This document shows positions 49,396-57,915 of a stretch of 64,000 bases of DNA, one piece after another. A program made the position numbers and the translations under genes. Each line of letters starts with the position of its first letter. The stretch's first letter is position 1. The DNA is taken from contig NZ_NINX01000039.1 in NCBI RefSeq assembly GCF_002188635.1, positions 124,001-188,000 on the forward strand, given 5' to 3'. This DNA comes from Pigmentiphaga sp. NML030171. Lineage in GTDB: Bacteria > Pseudomonadota > Gammaproteobacteria > Burkholderiales > Burkholderiaceae_B. The notes beneath the pieces are model-generated. The model was not told where the DNA came from and made no database searches. It worked only from the letters and a program-made list of their open reading frames with translations.

Positions 49396-50133
49396 TTACA
49401 GGGCGGGAGCCGGCGCGGCTCCCAGGTAGCTGTCGACCACGCGATCGTCGCCGGCCAGTTCGCGGGCCGGTCCATGCAGCGAGATCTCTCCCATTTCCAG
49501 CACGTAGCCGTAGTCGGCGACCTCGAGCGCGGCGCGCGCGTTCTGCTCGACCAGCAGGATGGTCACGCCGGTGCGGCGCAGGCGCTCGATCACTTCGAAA
49601 ACCTCGGCGACGACGCGGGGCGCGAGCCCCAGGCTGGGTTCGTCCAGCATCAGCAGTTCGGGCCGGCTCATCAGCGCGCGGCCCACCGCCAGCATCTGGC
49701 GTTCGCCGCCCGACAGCGTGCCGGCCGGCTGGTGGCGCCGTTCATGCAGCCGGCCGAACATGGCGTAGATCTCGTCCAGCGTTTCCATGCATGCGCGGTT
49801 GCGCAGCCGCACCTGGCGAAAAGCACCCAGCACGAGGTTGTCCTCGACCGTCATGCTGGAGAAGAGTTCGCGCTTCTCGGGCACCAGCGAGATCCCCAGC
49901 ATGGCCCGGTCCTCCAGGCGCATGTGGGCGATGTCCCGGCCTTCATAGTGGATCCGGCCGCGCGCGCCCACGGCGCCGATCAGGGTGTTGAGCAGGGTCG
50001 ACTTGCCGGCGCCGTTGGGGCCGATCACGGTCACGACCGAGCCTCGCTCGGCCCGCAGGCCGATGCCGTGCAGGACCTCGGCCCGGCCATAGCCCGCGTG
50101 CAGGTCCGAGACTTCCAGCAATGCCTGGTTCAT
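49396..50133 (-). CDS. livF: Branched-chain-type ABC transporter ATPase LivF
   Basis: A 245-residue ATPase: Walker A GPNGAGKST, signature LSGGERQM, Walker B LLMLDEPSLGLAP. It pairs with the LivG half of the LivM-LivG fusion. The ATG at 50133 is served by GGAG six to seven bases upstream; ATG 50145 is an alternative. Lies 17 bases after the LivM-LivG stop. Transporters of this family import hydrophobic amino acids but also many aromatic acids, including phenylpropanoids. Confidence 0.92.
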   Translation of the reverse strand: MNQALLEVSDLHAGYGRAEVLHGIGLRAERGSVVTVIGPNGAGKSTLLNTLIGAVGARGRIHYEGRDIAHMRLEDRAMLGISLVPEKRELFSSMTVEDNLVLGAFRQVRLRNRACMETLDEIYAMFGRLHERRHQPAGTLSGGERQMLAVGRALMSRPELLMLDEPSLGLAPRVVAEVFEVIERLRRTGVTILLVEQNARAALEVADYGYVLEMGEISLHGPARELAGDDRVVDSYLGAAPAPAL

Positions 50134-50150
50134 GGGGCGCTCCATCAATA

Positions 50151-51980
50151 TCAATGTTCCGTGCCGAGATAGGCCGCGCGCACCGCGGGGCTGGCGCGAA
50201 CCTCGGCGGGCGTGCCTTCCATCAGGCGGGTGCCGAACTCCATCACGACGATGCGGTCGGCCACGTTCATCATCAGGTCCATGTCGTGCTCGACCAGCAG
50301 GATCCCCATGCCTTCTTCGCGCAACTGGCGCAGCACCTTGGCCAGGGCCTGTTTCTCGAAGTGGCGCAGGCCGGCCGCGGGTTCGTCCAGCAGCAGCACG
50401 GCGGGGTCGCTGCACAGCGCGCGGGCGATCTCCATCAGGCGTTGCAGGCCCATGGCCAGGTTGCCGGCCGGCTCGTGCAGGTGTTCGCCCAGCCCCACCC
50501 GCACCAGTTGCGCTTCGGCCTCCCGCAGCAGACTGCGCTCCTGCGGGCGGTCCAGCCGCAGCATGGAACGCAAGGGGCCCGTGCCGCCGCGCAGGTGCGC
50601 GCCCAGCGCGACGTTCTCCAGCACGCTCATGTCGGGAATCATCTTGACGTGCTGGAAGGTACGGGCCAGGCCCCGGCTGGCGATCACGCGCGAGGGCAGC
50701 CCGTCCACGCGCCAGCCGTGCAGCAGGATCTCGCCCGCGCTCAGCGCCAGCACGCCGCTCAGCAGGTGGAAGGTGGTGGACTTGCCGGCGCCGTTGGGGC
50801 CGATCAGCCCGACGATGTCGCCGGCGCGCACCGCCAGGTCCACGTCGTTGACCGCCACCAGGCCGCCGAACTGGCGCCGCAGGCCCTTGCCCTCGAGTAC
50901 GACGGCGCCGCGTTCGGGCTTGGGGCGTACCGGCAGCGCGGCGGCCTCGGCCCAGTCGCGCCGGCGGCGCGCGCGTGGCGCCAGGCCGTCGAGGAAGGAC
51001 CAGATGCCTTGGCGGGCGTACTTGAGCACCAGCACCAGGATGATGCCGAAGGCGATGACCTCGAAGCTGCCGGTGCGGCCCAGCAGGGCGGGAATCAGCA
51101 CCTGGAGCTGGTCCTCGATCAGCTTGACCGCCGCCGCGCCCGTCAGCGCGCCCCATACCGAACCCAAGCCGCCCAGCACGGCCATGAAAAGGTACTGGAT
51201 GCCCATGTGGAGCCCGAAGGGCGAGGGGTTCACGCTGCGCTGGAAATGGGCGAACAGCCAGCCCGATACCGAGGCGAACAGCGCGGCCAGGACGAACACG
51301 CCGATCTTGTAGCGCAGCGTGTTCACGCCCATGGCCTCCGCCAGCACGGTGCCGTCGCGCAGCGCGCGGATGGCCCGTCCGCTGCGTGAATCCAGCAGCC
51401 AGCCGGCGACCAGCATGGCGGCCAGCGCAAAGGCCCAGATCAGATAGAACTGCGAGCGACCGGTGTCGAAGACCAGGCTGCCGATGGACACCGGCGCGAT
51501 GCCCATCAGGCCATCGTACTTGCCCAGCCAGTCGATGCTGCTGAGCAGGTAGAACACCGCGAGCCCCCACGCGATGGTGGCGACGGGCAGGTAGTGGCCC
51601 GACATGCGCAGGGTAAGCGGGCCGATCAGCAGCGCCGCGCAGGCCGTGACCGCCAGCCCCGCCAGCAGCCCCAGCCAGGGCGAGACGCCGTAGGTGACCG
51701 ACAGCACGCCGGTGGCATAGGCACCCAGGCCGACGAAGGCCGCCTGCCCGAAGGACGTCAGGCCGGCCATGCCGGTCAGCAGGACGACGCCGACCACGAC
51801 GATCGCATACAGGCCGATGTAGTTGAGCTGGGTGATCCAGAATTCGGGCACCGGCAGCAGCGGCAGCGCCAGCAGGGCCGCGACGAACAGCGCGAAGACC
51901 GCGGCGCGCACCGGGTAGCCGCCGGGCCGGCGGGCCATGTCGGGCGCGGCGGCCCGCAGGGTGTCGGAATGGTGCTTCAT
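50151..51980 (-). CDS. Fused LivM-LivG: ABC permease plus ATPase
   Basis: A 609-residue single polypeptide. Residues 1-325 are a LivM permease with about nine helices (LTGMAGLTSFGQAAFVGLGAYATG, RAIRALRDGTVLAEAMGVN, MAVLGGLGSVWGALTGA). After a basic linker (RARRRRDWAEAAALPVRPKPER), residues 355-609 are a LivG ATPase with Walker A GPNGAGKST and Walker B LLLDEPAAGL. The ABC signature reads LAMGLQ instead of the usual LSYGQ/LSGGQ form, a deviation worth noting. No stop or frameshift separates the halves. Its ATG overlaps the LivH stop by one base (TGATG). Confidence 0.92.
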   Translation of the reverse strand: MKHHSDTLRAAAPDMARRPGGYPVRAAVFALFVAALLALPLLPVPEFWITQLNYIGLYAIVVVGVVLLTGMAGLTSFGQAAFVGLGAYATGVLSVTYGVSPWLGLLAGLAVTACAALLIGPLTLRMSGHYLPVATIAWGLAVFYLLSSIDWLGKYDGLMGIAPVSIGSLVFDTGRSQFYLIWAFALAAMLVAGWLLDSRSGRAIRALRDGTVLAEAMGVNTLRYKIGVFVLAALFASVSGWLFAHFQRSVNPSPFGLHMGIQYLFMAVLGGLGSVWGALTGAAAVKLIEDQLQVLIPALLGRTGSFEVIAFGIILVLVLKYARQGIWSFLDGLAPRARRRRDWAEAAALPVRPKPERGAVVLEGKGLRRQFGGLVAVNDVDLAVRAGDIVGLIGPNGAGKSTTFHLLSGVLALSAGEILLHGWRVDGLPSRVIASRGLARTFQHVKMIPDMSVLENVALGAHLRGGTGPLRSMLRLDRPQERSLLREAEAQLVRVGLGEHLHEPAGNLAMGLQRLMEIARALCSDPAVLLLDEPAAGLRHFEKQALAKVLRQLREEGMGILLVEHDMDLMMNVADRIVVMEFGTRLMEGTPAEVRASPAVRAAYLGTEH

Positions 51981-53026
51981 CAGTGTTCTTCGTGATGAGG
52001 GGTGTAGAGCGAGCGCCACAGCAGCACCGGCAGGATCAGCGTGAAGACGATGGCCTCCTTCAGCGAACTGGCCCAGAACGAGCCGAAGGATTCGGCTACG
52101 CCCAGCAGCAGCGCGCCCACGGCGGTGGCAGGGTAGCTGGCGAGTCCGCCGCCGACGGCGGCGATGAAGCCCTTCAGTCCGATCAGGAAGCCGGAATCGT
52201 AGAAGACCGTCGTGGTCGAGCCGATCAGCAGGCCGGACAAGGCGCCGATGAAGGCTGCCATCGCGAACGCCAGCTTGCCGGCGGCGTCGGCCGAAATCGC
52301 CAGGAGGCGCGCGCCCAGGCGGTTGACGGCGGTGGCGCGCAAGGCCTTGCCGTACAGCGTGCGGCCGAAGAAGAGCTTGAGCAGCACCATCAGCAGGACG
52401 AAGGCGATGAAGATGGCGACGACCTGCCCGGACAGGCTGAGCGGCCCCAGCGCATAGCGGGCATCGACGAAGGGCGGATTGCGGAACCCTTCGGCGCCGA
52501 AGAAGAACAGCGCCAGGCCCAGCAACACGAAATGGACGCCCACCGAGACGATGAGCAGCACCAGTACGCTGGCCTCGGCGATGGACTGGTAGGCGAGGCG
52601 ATAGGTGAGGGGACCCAGCGGCGTGACGATCAGCAGCGTCAGCAGGCCCTGGAGCAGGATGGGCAGGTCCCGTGGCGCTGCCCAGACCGAGACGGCGGCG
52701 ATCACGGCCGGCAGGGCCAGCTGGCCCAGAGCCAGGCGCAGGACGGTGCGCGATCGGCCCGGCGCGGCGGGGGTGCGCAGCAGGATGCGCAGGTCGAGCA
52801 GGAAGGCCGCGGCCGAAGCAACCAGCAGCAGCCAGACCGTGCCGGGCACCTGGCCGGTCTGGAACAGGGCGAGGGTCAGCGCGCCGAAGGCGACGAATTC
52901 CCCCTGGGGAATGAACAGGATGCGCGTAACGGTGAAGATCAGGACAGTGGCGATGCCCAGCAGCGCGTAGATCGCGCCGTTGGTCAGGCCGTCCAGCGTC
53001 AAGACGCCGGCTATCGTCAAGTCCAT
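51980..53026 (-). CDS. livH: Branched-chain-type ABC transporter permease LivH
   Basis: A 348-residue membrane protein with [39 protein letters not shown], the characteristic LivH opening, and [29 protein letters not shown] near the end. A stretch at about 60-110 is an insertion relative to the 290-300-residue norm. ATG 53026 is chosen. Forms the channel with the LivM domain of the next gene. Confidence 0.92.
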   Translation of the reverse strand: MDLTIAGVLTLDGLTNGAIYALLGIATVLIFTVTRILFIPQGEFVAFGALTLALFQTGQVPGTVWLLLVASAAAFLLDLRILLRTPAAPGRSRTVLRLALGQLALPAVIAAVSVWAAPRDLPILLQGLLTLLIVTPLGPLTYRLAYQSIAEASVLVLLIVSVGVHFVLLGLALFFFGAEGFRNPPFVDARYALGPLSLSGQVVAIFIAFVLLMVLLKLFFGRTLYGKALRATAVNRLGARLLAISADAAGKLAFAMAAFIGALSGLLIGSTTTVFYDSGFLIGLKGFIAAVGGGLASYPATAVGALLLGVAESFGSFWASSLKEAIVFTLILPVLLWRSLYTPHHEEH

Positions 53027-53084
53027 GTGCAAACTCTTGGTATGGAGTGGGATGGGCCGGCGCCCGCACGCCGGCCGTGGCGGC

Positions 53085-54221
53085 TTATTGCTCGACCTTC
53101 CAGTCGCCGTTGACGACCTTCATGATCAGCCCGGTTTCCTTGGTGAAGCCCCAATGGTCCTGCGGGGTGTAGTCGATGATGCCCTGCGAGACGGGCGTCA
53201 CGCCGCCGCTCTCGAGCGCCTCCTTGAGCGCGGCGCGGAATTCCGGCGTGCCCGGCCGGGCCTTCTTCAGCGCGACGGGCACCGCCTTCTCGAGCAGGAT
53301 GGCGGCATCGTACATGTGCGCGGCGAACTGGTTGCGCGAGCCGGCGCCATAGATCTTTTCATAGCGGGCGATGTAGTCCACGCCGAATTTCTTGGACGGA
53401 TTGCTGTCGGGCAACTGGTCGGCCACCGTGGCCGGACCCGACACGACGAACGCGCCTTCGACGTCCTTGCCGCCCACTCGCATCAGGTCGCGCGAGGCGG
53501 CCGAGTGGGTCTGGTAGATCTTGCCGCGATAGCCGCGATCGACCACCGCCTTGTGCGGCATGGCGGCACCGCTGCCCGAGGCCGCGATCAGGATGGCGTC
53601 GGGATTGGCGGCCGTCAGTTTCAGCGCCTGCGCCGTCACGCTGGTATCGGTGCGCGCGAAGCGCTCGGCGCCGATCACCGTGATGCCCGCCGCCTTGGCT
53701 TCCTTGGTGAAATCGTTCAGCCAGCTTTCGCCGTAGGTGTCGGAGTAGCCCAGGAAGCCGACCGTCTTGACGCCGTGTTTCTTCATGTGGGCGACGACCG
53801 GGATGGCCATGACCGCGTTGGACTGGGCGAGCCGGAACGACCATTCGTCCTTGCCCGGCGCGGTCACGATGGGCGAGGCCGCCAGTTGCACCGTTTTCGC
53901 CTGGGCCGCGACGTCAGACATCGCCAGCGCGACCGGGGTCGCCGCCGAGCCGACGATCAGGTCCACCTTGTCCTCGGACACGAAGCGGCGCGCGTTCTTG
54001 ACGCCCACCGTGGGATCGGAGGCATCGTCGAGCACGATGACACGCAGGGTTTCGCCGCCTATGGACTTGGGCCACAACGCCAAGCCGTTGTTGCAGGGAA
54101 TGCCCAGGCCCGAGGCGGGGCCGGTCAGCGGCAGGCTGACGCCTATGGTGATCTCGGCCTGCGCGGCGGATTGGAACAGCAATGCGACGAGGGTGGGGAC
54201 GATCAGCTTGCGTAAGGTCAT
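53085..54221 (-). CDS. Periplasmic substrate-binding protein of the Liv-type transporter
   Basis: A 378-residue LivK-like receptor. The signal peptide [22 protein letters not shown] is cleaved before [20 protein letters not shown]. Venus-flytrap segments include [31 protein letters not shown] and [26 protein letters not shown] lies seven bases before the ATG at 54221, which settles the start. In operons with CoA ligase genes, relatives (for example CouP in Rhodopseudomonas) bind phenylpropanoids; the same is likely here but not proven. Confidence 0.9.
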   Translation of the reverse strand: MTLRKLIVPTLVALLFQSAAQAEITIGVSLPLTGPASGLGIPCNNGLALWPKSIGGETLRVIVLDDASDPTVGVKNARRFVSEDKVDLIVGSAATPVALAMSDVAAQAKTVQLAASPIVTAPGKDEWSFRLAQSNAVMAIPVVAHMKKHGVKTVGFLGYSDTYGESWLNDFTKEAKAAGITVIGAERFARTDTSVTAQALKLTAANPDAILIAASGSGAAMPHKAVVDRGYRGKIYQTHSAASRDLMRVGGKDVEGAFVVSGPATVADQLPDSNPSKKFGVDYIARYEKIYGAGSRNQFAAHMYDAAILLEKAVPVALKKARPGTPEFRAALKEALESGGVTPVSQGIIDYTPQDHWGFTKETGLIMKVVNGDWKVEQ

Positions 54222-54306
54222 GGTGTGTCTCCTCTGGGGCTTTTTCATGGGGCGGTGGGCGTGTCTGGGACGCCCTTGCGCCGGTTCGACTACAGGCACC
54301 CGGACG

Positions 54307-55068
54307 TCAACGCGGCGGCATGCGCAGCGCGCCGTCCAGGCGGATCACCTCGCCGTTCAGGTAGGCGTTCTCGACGATGTGCGCCACCAGGGCGGCGAAC
54401 TCCGCGGGCTGGCCCAGCCGCCTGGGGAAGGGGACCGAGCCGCCCAGGCTGGTCTGGACTTCCGGCGGAAGTTCGTCCAGCAGCGGCGTCCGGAACAGGC
54501 CCGGGGCGATCGCCATGACGCGCACGCCGAACTGGGCCAGGTCGCGCGCCGCCGGCAGGGTCAGCGCGGCGATGCCGCCCTTCGAGGCGGCGTAGGCGGT
54601 CTGGCCCATCTGGCCGTCGTAGGCGGCGATCGACGTCGTATTGACCATGACGCCGCGTTCGCCGTCGTCCAGGGGGTCGAGCGCGGTCATCTCGGCCGCG
54701 GCCAGGCGCATGACGTTGAAGGTGCCGACCAGGTTGATCTGTACGATGCGGCTGAAATCGGCCAGCGGCATCGGGCCCTGCCTGCCCGTGATCCGGTGCG
54801 CGCCGCCGACGCCGGCGCAGTTGACCAGGACGCGCGCGGGACCGTGCCGCTGGCGCGCCGCGTCCAGCGCCTGCTGCACGCTGTCTGCGTCGGTGACGTC
54901 GCAGGGCAGCGCGAGTCCTCCCATGTCGGCGGCGACGGCCTGGGCCTGCGCGGCGTTGCGGTCCAGTACCGCCACCCGCGCGCCGCGTGCCGCCAGCAGG
55001 CGCGCGGTCTGCGCGCCGAGCCCGGAGGCGCCGCCGGTCACCAGTGCGGCCAGTCCTTCGATCTTCAT
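54307..55068 (-). CDS. Short-chain dehydrogenase, 3-hydroxyacyl-CoA dehydrogenase type II-like
   Basis: A 253-residue SDR with TGGASGLG (NAD-binding), NCAGVG, catalytic Ser in NTTSIAAYDG and the YAASK active site. The pattern and length match the HSD10/type II 3-hydroxyacyl-CoA dehydrogenases, NAD-dependent oxidisers of 3-hydroxyacyl-CoA. In this operon it would oxidise the hydrated side chain of an aryl-propenoyl-CoA. Its ATG overlaps the CoA ligase stop by four bases. Confidence 0.88.
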   Translation of the reverse strand: MKIEGLAALVTGGASGLGAQTARLLAARGARVAVLDRNAAQAQAVAADMGGLALPCDVTDADSVQQALDAARQRHGPARVLVNCAGVGGAHRITGRQGPMPLADFSRIVQINLVGTFNVMRLAAAEMTALDPLDDGERGVMVNTTSIAAYDGQMGQTAYAASKGGIAALTLPAARDLAQFGVRVMAIAPGLFRTPLLDELPPEVQTSLGGSVPFPRRLGQPAEFAALVAHIVENAYLNGEVIRLDGALRMPPR

Positions 55069-56936
55069 GATGCGCTCCCGGAAGGCGTGTGGGGAAGAAT
55101 GACGCGCGGATCGGTGCCGGCATACATCAGCTCGACCGCATCGGCGCGATGCTTGAGCACGTTGCGCTGGTTGATGGAACCTTTGTCGGTGGCCTCGCCC
55201 AGGTCTATGGACGGCGGCGTGTCCAGGACCAGCGCGCGCGCCACGCGGGTCGCGCTGCCGGTGCCCGAGGCCCATAGCCGGTCCACCAGTTCCTGGAACA
55301 TCTCGCGCACCGCGGGCACGGCCAGCACTTGCGCCGCCGGCGCGTCGGCCGCGAGGCCCGCGAGCTGGCGGCACTCGGCCATGCGCGGGAAGATCAGGAT
55401 GCCGACGTCGTTGCGGTTGAGGCCGGCGATGACCACGTCCTGCACATAGGGCTCGCCGGCGGCGATGATGCGTGCCCGCAGCGGTCCGGTCGACACGAAG
55501 GTGCCGGTGGAGAGCTTGAAGTCTTCCGAGATGCGGCCATCGAAGGCCAGGCCCAGTTCCAGCCGCTCGGGATCGATGGGGCGGGCCGCGTCGCCCGAAC
55601 GGAAGTAGCCTTCCTCGTCGAAGGATTCGGCCGTCTGCTGCGGGGCGCGCCAGTAGCCGGGCGTGACCGTGGGGCCGCGGTAGCGGACTTCGAGCTTGCC
55701 TTGCACGGGTACGAGCTTGACCTCCAGGCCCGGAGCGGGCAGGCCGATGACGCCCGAGAAGACCAGGTCGGAATTGGCGCACAATGCGAACGGCGCGGTC
55801 TCGGTCATGCCCAGGCCGGTCAGCATGCGGATGCGTTCGCCGCACAGGCGCTGCGCCGCCAGATCCAGGCGTTCCCAGACCTGGGGCGACAGGCCGGCGC
55901 CGGAGAAGAAGAAGGCCTTGACCCGGGCCAGGAAGGTGCGTCCCAGGGTTTCGTCGCGTTCGATGGCGGAGACGATTTCCTCGAACCCCTTGGGCACGTT
56001 GAAATAGATCGTGGGCGAGATCTCGCGCAGGTTGCGCAGGGTCTCGGCCATGCCCTGGGGCGTGGGCTTGCCTTCGTCGATGTACAGCGTGCCCCCGTTG
56101 TAGAGGGCGATGCCGATGTTGTGGTTGCCGCCGAAGGTGTGGTTCCACGGCAGCCAGTCGACCAGCACGGGCGGTTCCTCGGCCAGGAAGCGCAGGCATT
56201 GGACCAGCATCTGCTGGTTGGCGCACAGCATGCGCTGGGTGTTGATGACGGCCTTGGGCAACTGGGTCGAGCCCGAGGTGAACAGGAACTTGACGATGGT
56301 GTCGGGCGTCACGCGCGCATGGGCGGCGTCGACCGCCTCCGTGGCCTGCGTGGCCAGCAGGTCGCCGAAGGGCGTGAGCCGGCGGCCCGGGATCTCGCCG
56401 CGCACCGCCACCACTTCGACATCGGCGGGTACCTTGGCGGCGATCGCCCGCGCATACGCGGTGGCATCCGAGACGAACACCAGGCCCGGCGTGAGCACCT
56501 GCAGCGTGTGTTCCAGCTTGGCGAAATCCTGCGACACCAGCGAATAGGCGGCCGAGATGGGCGCGTAGGGCACGCCCGCCAGCATGGCGCCCAGTGCGAT
56601 CTGCAGGTGCTCCAGGTCGTTGTCCGACAGCACGACGATGGGCCGGTCGACCGACAGGCCGCGGTCGATCAGCGCCTGGGCGATGGCGCGCGCCTTGTGC
56701 AATGCGTCGCCGTAGCGCATCTCGACCCACGGGCCGCCATCCTGGCGCTTGGCGGCGAACAGGCGGTCCGGATACATGGCCGCCCAGTGCAGCAGGCAGT
56801 CCGTCAGGCGTCCGGGGTAGGGGCGCAGCGGCTCGGTCGAACGCAGGCGCAACGTGCCGTCTTCCCCGCGTTCTATGTGCGCCGACAGGGAGCCTCCCCG
56901 CGACGCCTGGCGGTACGGGATGTGCGAGGTCGTCAT
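55065..56936 (-). CDS. Feruloyl-CoA synthase-like aryl CoA ligase
   Basis: A 623-residue adenylate-forming enzyme. The AMP-binding loop reads FTSGSTQLPKAV (Gln in place of the usual Gly after the Thr), with LTGLGMTETAPFA and YFRSGDAARPIDPERLELGLAFDGRISEDFKLSTG as the later core motifs. Length, the WLPWNHTFGGNHNIGIALYNGGTLYID segment and the end of the chain match feruloyl-CoA synthases, which activate ferulate, p-coumarate or caffeate with ATP and CoA. It overlaps both neighbours by four bases. Substrate range needs testing. Confidence 0.85.
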   Translation of the reverse strand: MTTSHIPYRQASRGGSLSAHIERGEDGTLRLRSTEPLRPYPGRLTDCLLHWAAMYPDRLFAAKRQDGGPWVEMRYGDALHKARAIAQALIDRGLSVDRPIVVLSDNDLEHLQIALGAMLAGVPYAPISAAYSLVSQDFAKLEHTLQVLTPGLVFVSDATAYARAIAAKVPADVEVVAVRGEIPGRRLTPFGDLLATQATEAVDAAHARVTPDTIVKFLFTSGSTQLPKAVINTQRMLCANQQMLVQCLRFLAEEPPVLVDWLPWNHTFGGNHNIGIALYNGGTLYIDEGKPTPQGMAETLRNLREISPTIYFNVPKGFEEIVSAIERDETLGRTFLARVKAFFFSGAGLSPQVWERLDLAAQRLCGERIRMLTGLGMTETAPFALCANSDLVFSGVIGLPAPGLEVKLVPVQGKLEVRYRGPTVTPGYWRAPQQTAESFDEEGYFRSGDAARPIDPERLELGLAFDGRISEDFKLSTGTFVSTGPLRARIIAAGEPYVQDVVIAGLNRNDVGILIFPRMAECRQLAGLAADAPAAQVLAVPAVREMFQELVDRLWASGTGSATRVARALVLDTPPSIDLGEATDKGSINQRNVLKHRADAVELMYAGTDPRVILPHTPSGSAS

Positions 56937-57730
56937 GGCTTGCCCACCTTGGCGGCCCGCCCTTGCAGGAAAGCCTCCAGCCTGGCCTTGGCGTCGATGT
57001 CGCCCTGCGCGATGGCGGCCATGAGCGATTCGGTGAACAGGCCGTCGCTTTGCGACTGGTCGGCGATGCGGGGCAGGGCTTGCAGCACGGCGTAGTTGCT
57101 GAGCGGGGCATTGGCGGCGATGCGGGCGGCAAGCTCCTCGGCCTTGCGCAGCCCCTCGCCCTCGGGAACCAGGTATTGCGACAGGCCCGCCGCCAGGCCT
57201 TCCTGCGCGTCGTAGACGCGGCCCGTCAGCATCATGTCGCTCATGCGGGCGACACCGATCAGGCGGGAGATGCGGGCCGACCCGCCGCCACCCACGAACA
57301 GGCCGCGCTGGCCCTCGGGCAGCCCGTAGAACGCCGTCTGTTCGGCGATGCGGATGTGGCAGGCGCTGGCCAGCTCCAGGCCGCCGCCGACCACGGCGCC
57401 GTGCAGTACCGCCACGACGGGGACCTTGCCGAACTGGACCTGCTCGAACGCGGCATGCCAGCCCCGGGAATGGACGATGCCGTCGGCCACGCTGCGCTGG
57501 CGCAGCTCCGACAGGTCCAGGCCGGAACAGAAATGGTCGCCTTCGCCCGTGAGGATGACCACCCGCACGTGCTCGGGCATGTTGATGAAGGCAATGTGCA
57601 ACTGGGCGATCAGGTCATCGTTCAGCGCATTGCGCTTGCCGGGGCGAGCGAGCGCAATGCGTCCGATCGGCCCGCTGGTATCGACGGACAACAAGCTGTC
57701 TTCTCCACTGGTATCCGCGGCGAGTGCCAC
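56933..57730 (-). CDS. Crotonase-family enoyl-CoA hydratase
   Basis: A 265-residue crotonase. The oxyanion-hole regions HFCSGLDLSEL and VVGGGLELASACHIRIAE are present, with candidate catalytic glutamates in GGGLELA and GLPEGQRG. It differs from the retro-aldol feruloyl-CoA hydratase/lyases (no MTGKTF-type region), so simple hydration followed by dehydrogenation by the SDR is more likely than cleavage to vanillin. GTG 57730 with AGAGAG six bases upstream is the start. First gene of the operon, immediately behind a MarR-like operator. Confidence 0.85.
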   Translation of the reverse strand: MALAADTSGEDSLLSVDTSGPIGRIALARPGKRNALNDDLIAQLHIAFINMPEHVRVVILTGEGDHFCSGLDLSELRQRSVADGIVHSRGWHAAFEQVQFGKVPVVAVLHGAVVGGGLELASACHIRIAEQTAFYGLPEGQRGLFVGGGGSARISRLIGVARMSDMMLTGRVYDAQEGLAAGLSQYLVPEGEGLRKAEELAARIAANAPLSNYAVLQALPRIADQSQSDGLFTESLMAAIAQGDIDAKARLEAFLQGRAAKVGKP

Positions 57731-57745
57731 GGATTTCTCTCTGTA

Positions 57746-57767
57746 TTAGTTATTAGTATGAACTAAT
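57746..57767. promoter_or_regulatory. MarR-type operator of the phenylpropanoid operon
   Basis: Two nested dyads: ATTAGT-ATGA-ACTAAT (57752-57767, perfect 6-bp arms) and TTAGTT-N9-AACTAA (57746-57766). The site is AT-rich in a GC-rich background and lies 16-37 bases upstream of the crotonase start, over the likely -10 region. Size and form suit a MarR dimer, presumably the one encoded at 47155-47655. Confidence 0.7.
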
Positions 57768-57848
57768 TTTGCGTACGAAACGCTGGGGCTTACCCTAGGT
57801 GGATTCAAGCCGTACAGAGGTTGGGAGAGAAGATGGAGGAACGGTGGA

Positions 57849-57904
57849 GTCCGGCCCGTACATGACAATATGATTAAGAAGAATAATTGTCTGTCGGGCC
57901 GGAC
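57849..57904. other. Long stem-loop downstream of the IlvD-like gene
   Basis: GTCCGGCCCG (57849-57858) pairs perfectly with CGGGCCGGAC (57895-57904); inside, ACA/TGT and GACAAT/ATTGTC continue the stem with single-base bulges, leaving a 16-base AT-rich loop. It lies 12 bases beyond the dehydratase stop. There is no T-run, so it is not a canonical terminator, though it could stop or stabilise the transcript. Confidence 0.6.
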
Positions 57905-57915
57905 GCCACGAGGGC

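Noticed and set aside
50151..53069. Single frame running from LivH through LivM-LivG
   Set aside because: The upstream third is out-of-frame overlap with livH; the real protein starts at ATG 51980, which gives the LivM N-terminus.
56933..57730. Feruloyl-CoA hydratase/lyase giving vanillin directly
   Set aside because: The crotonase lacks the distinctive regions I recall for that enzyme, and a 3-hydroxyacyl-CoA dehydrogenase is co-encoded, which the lyase route would not need.
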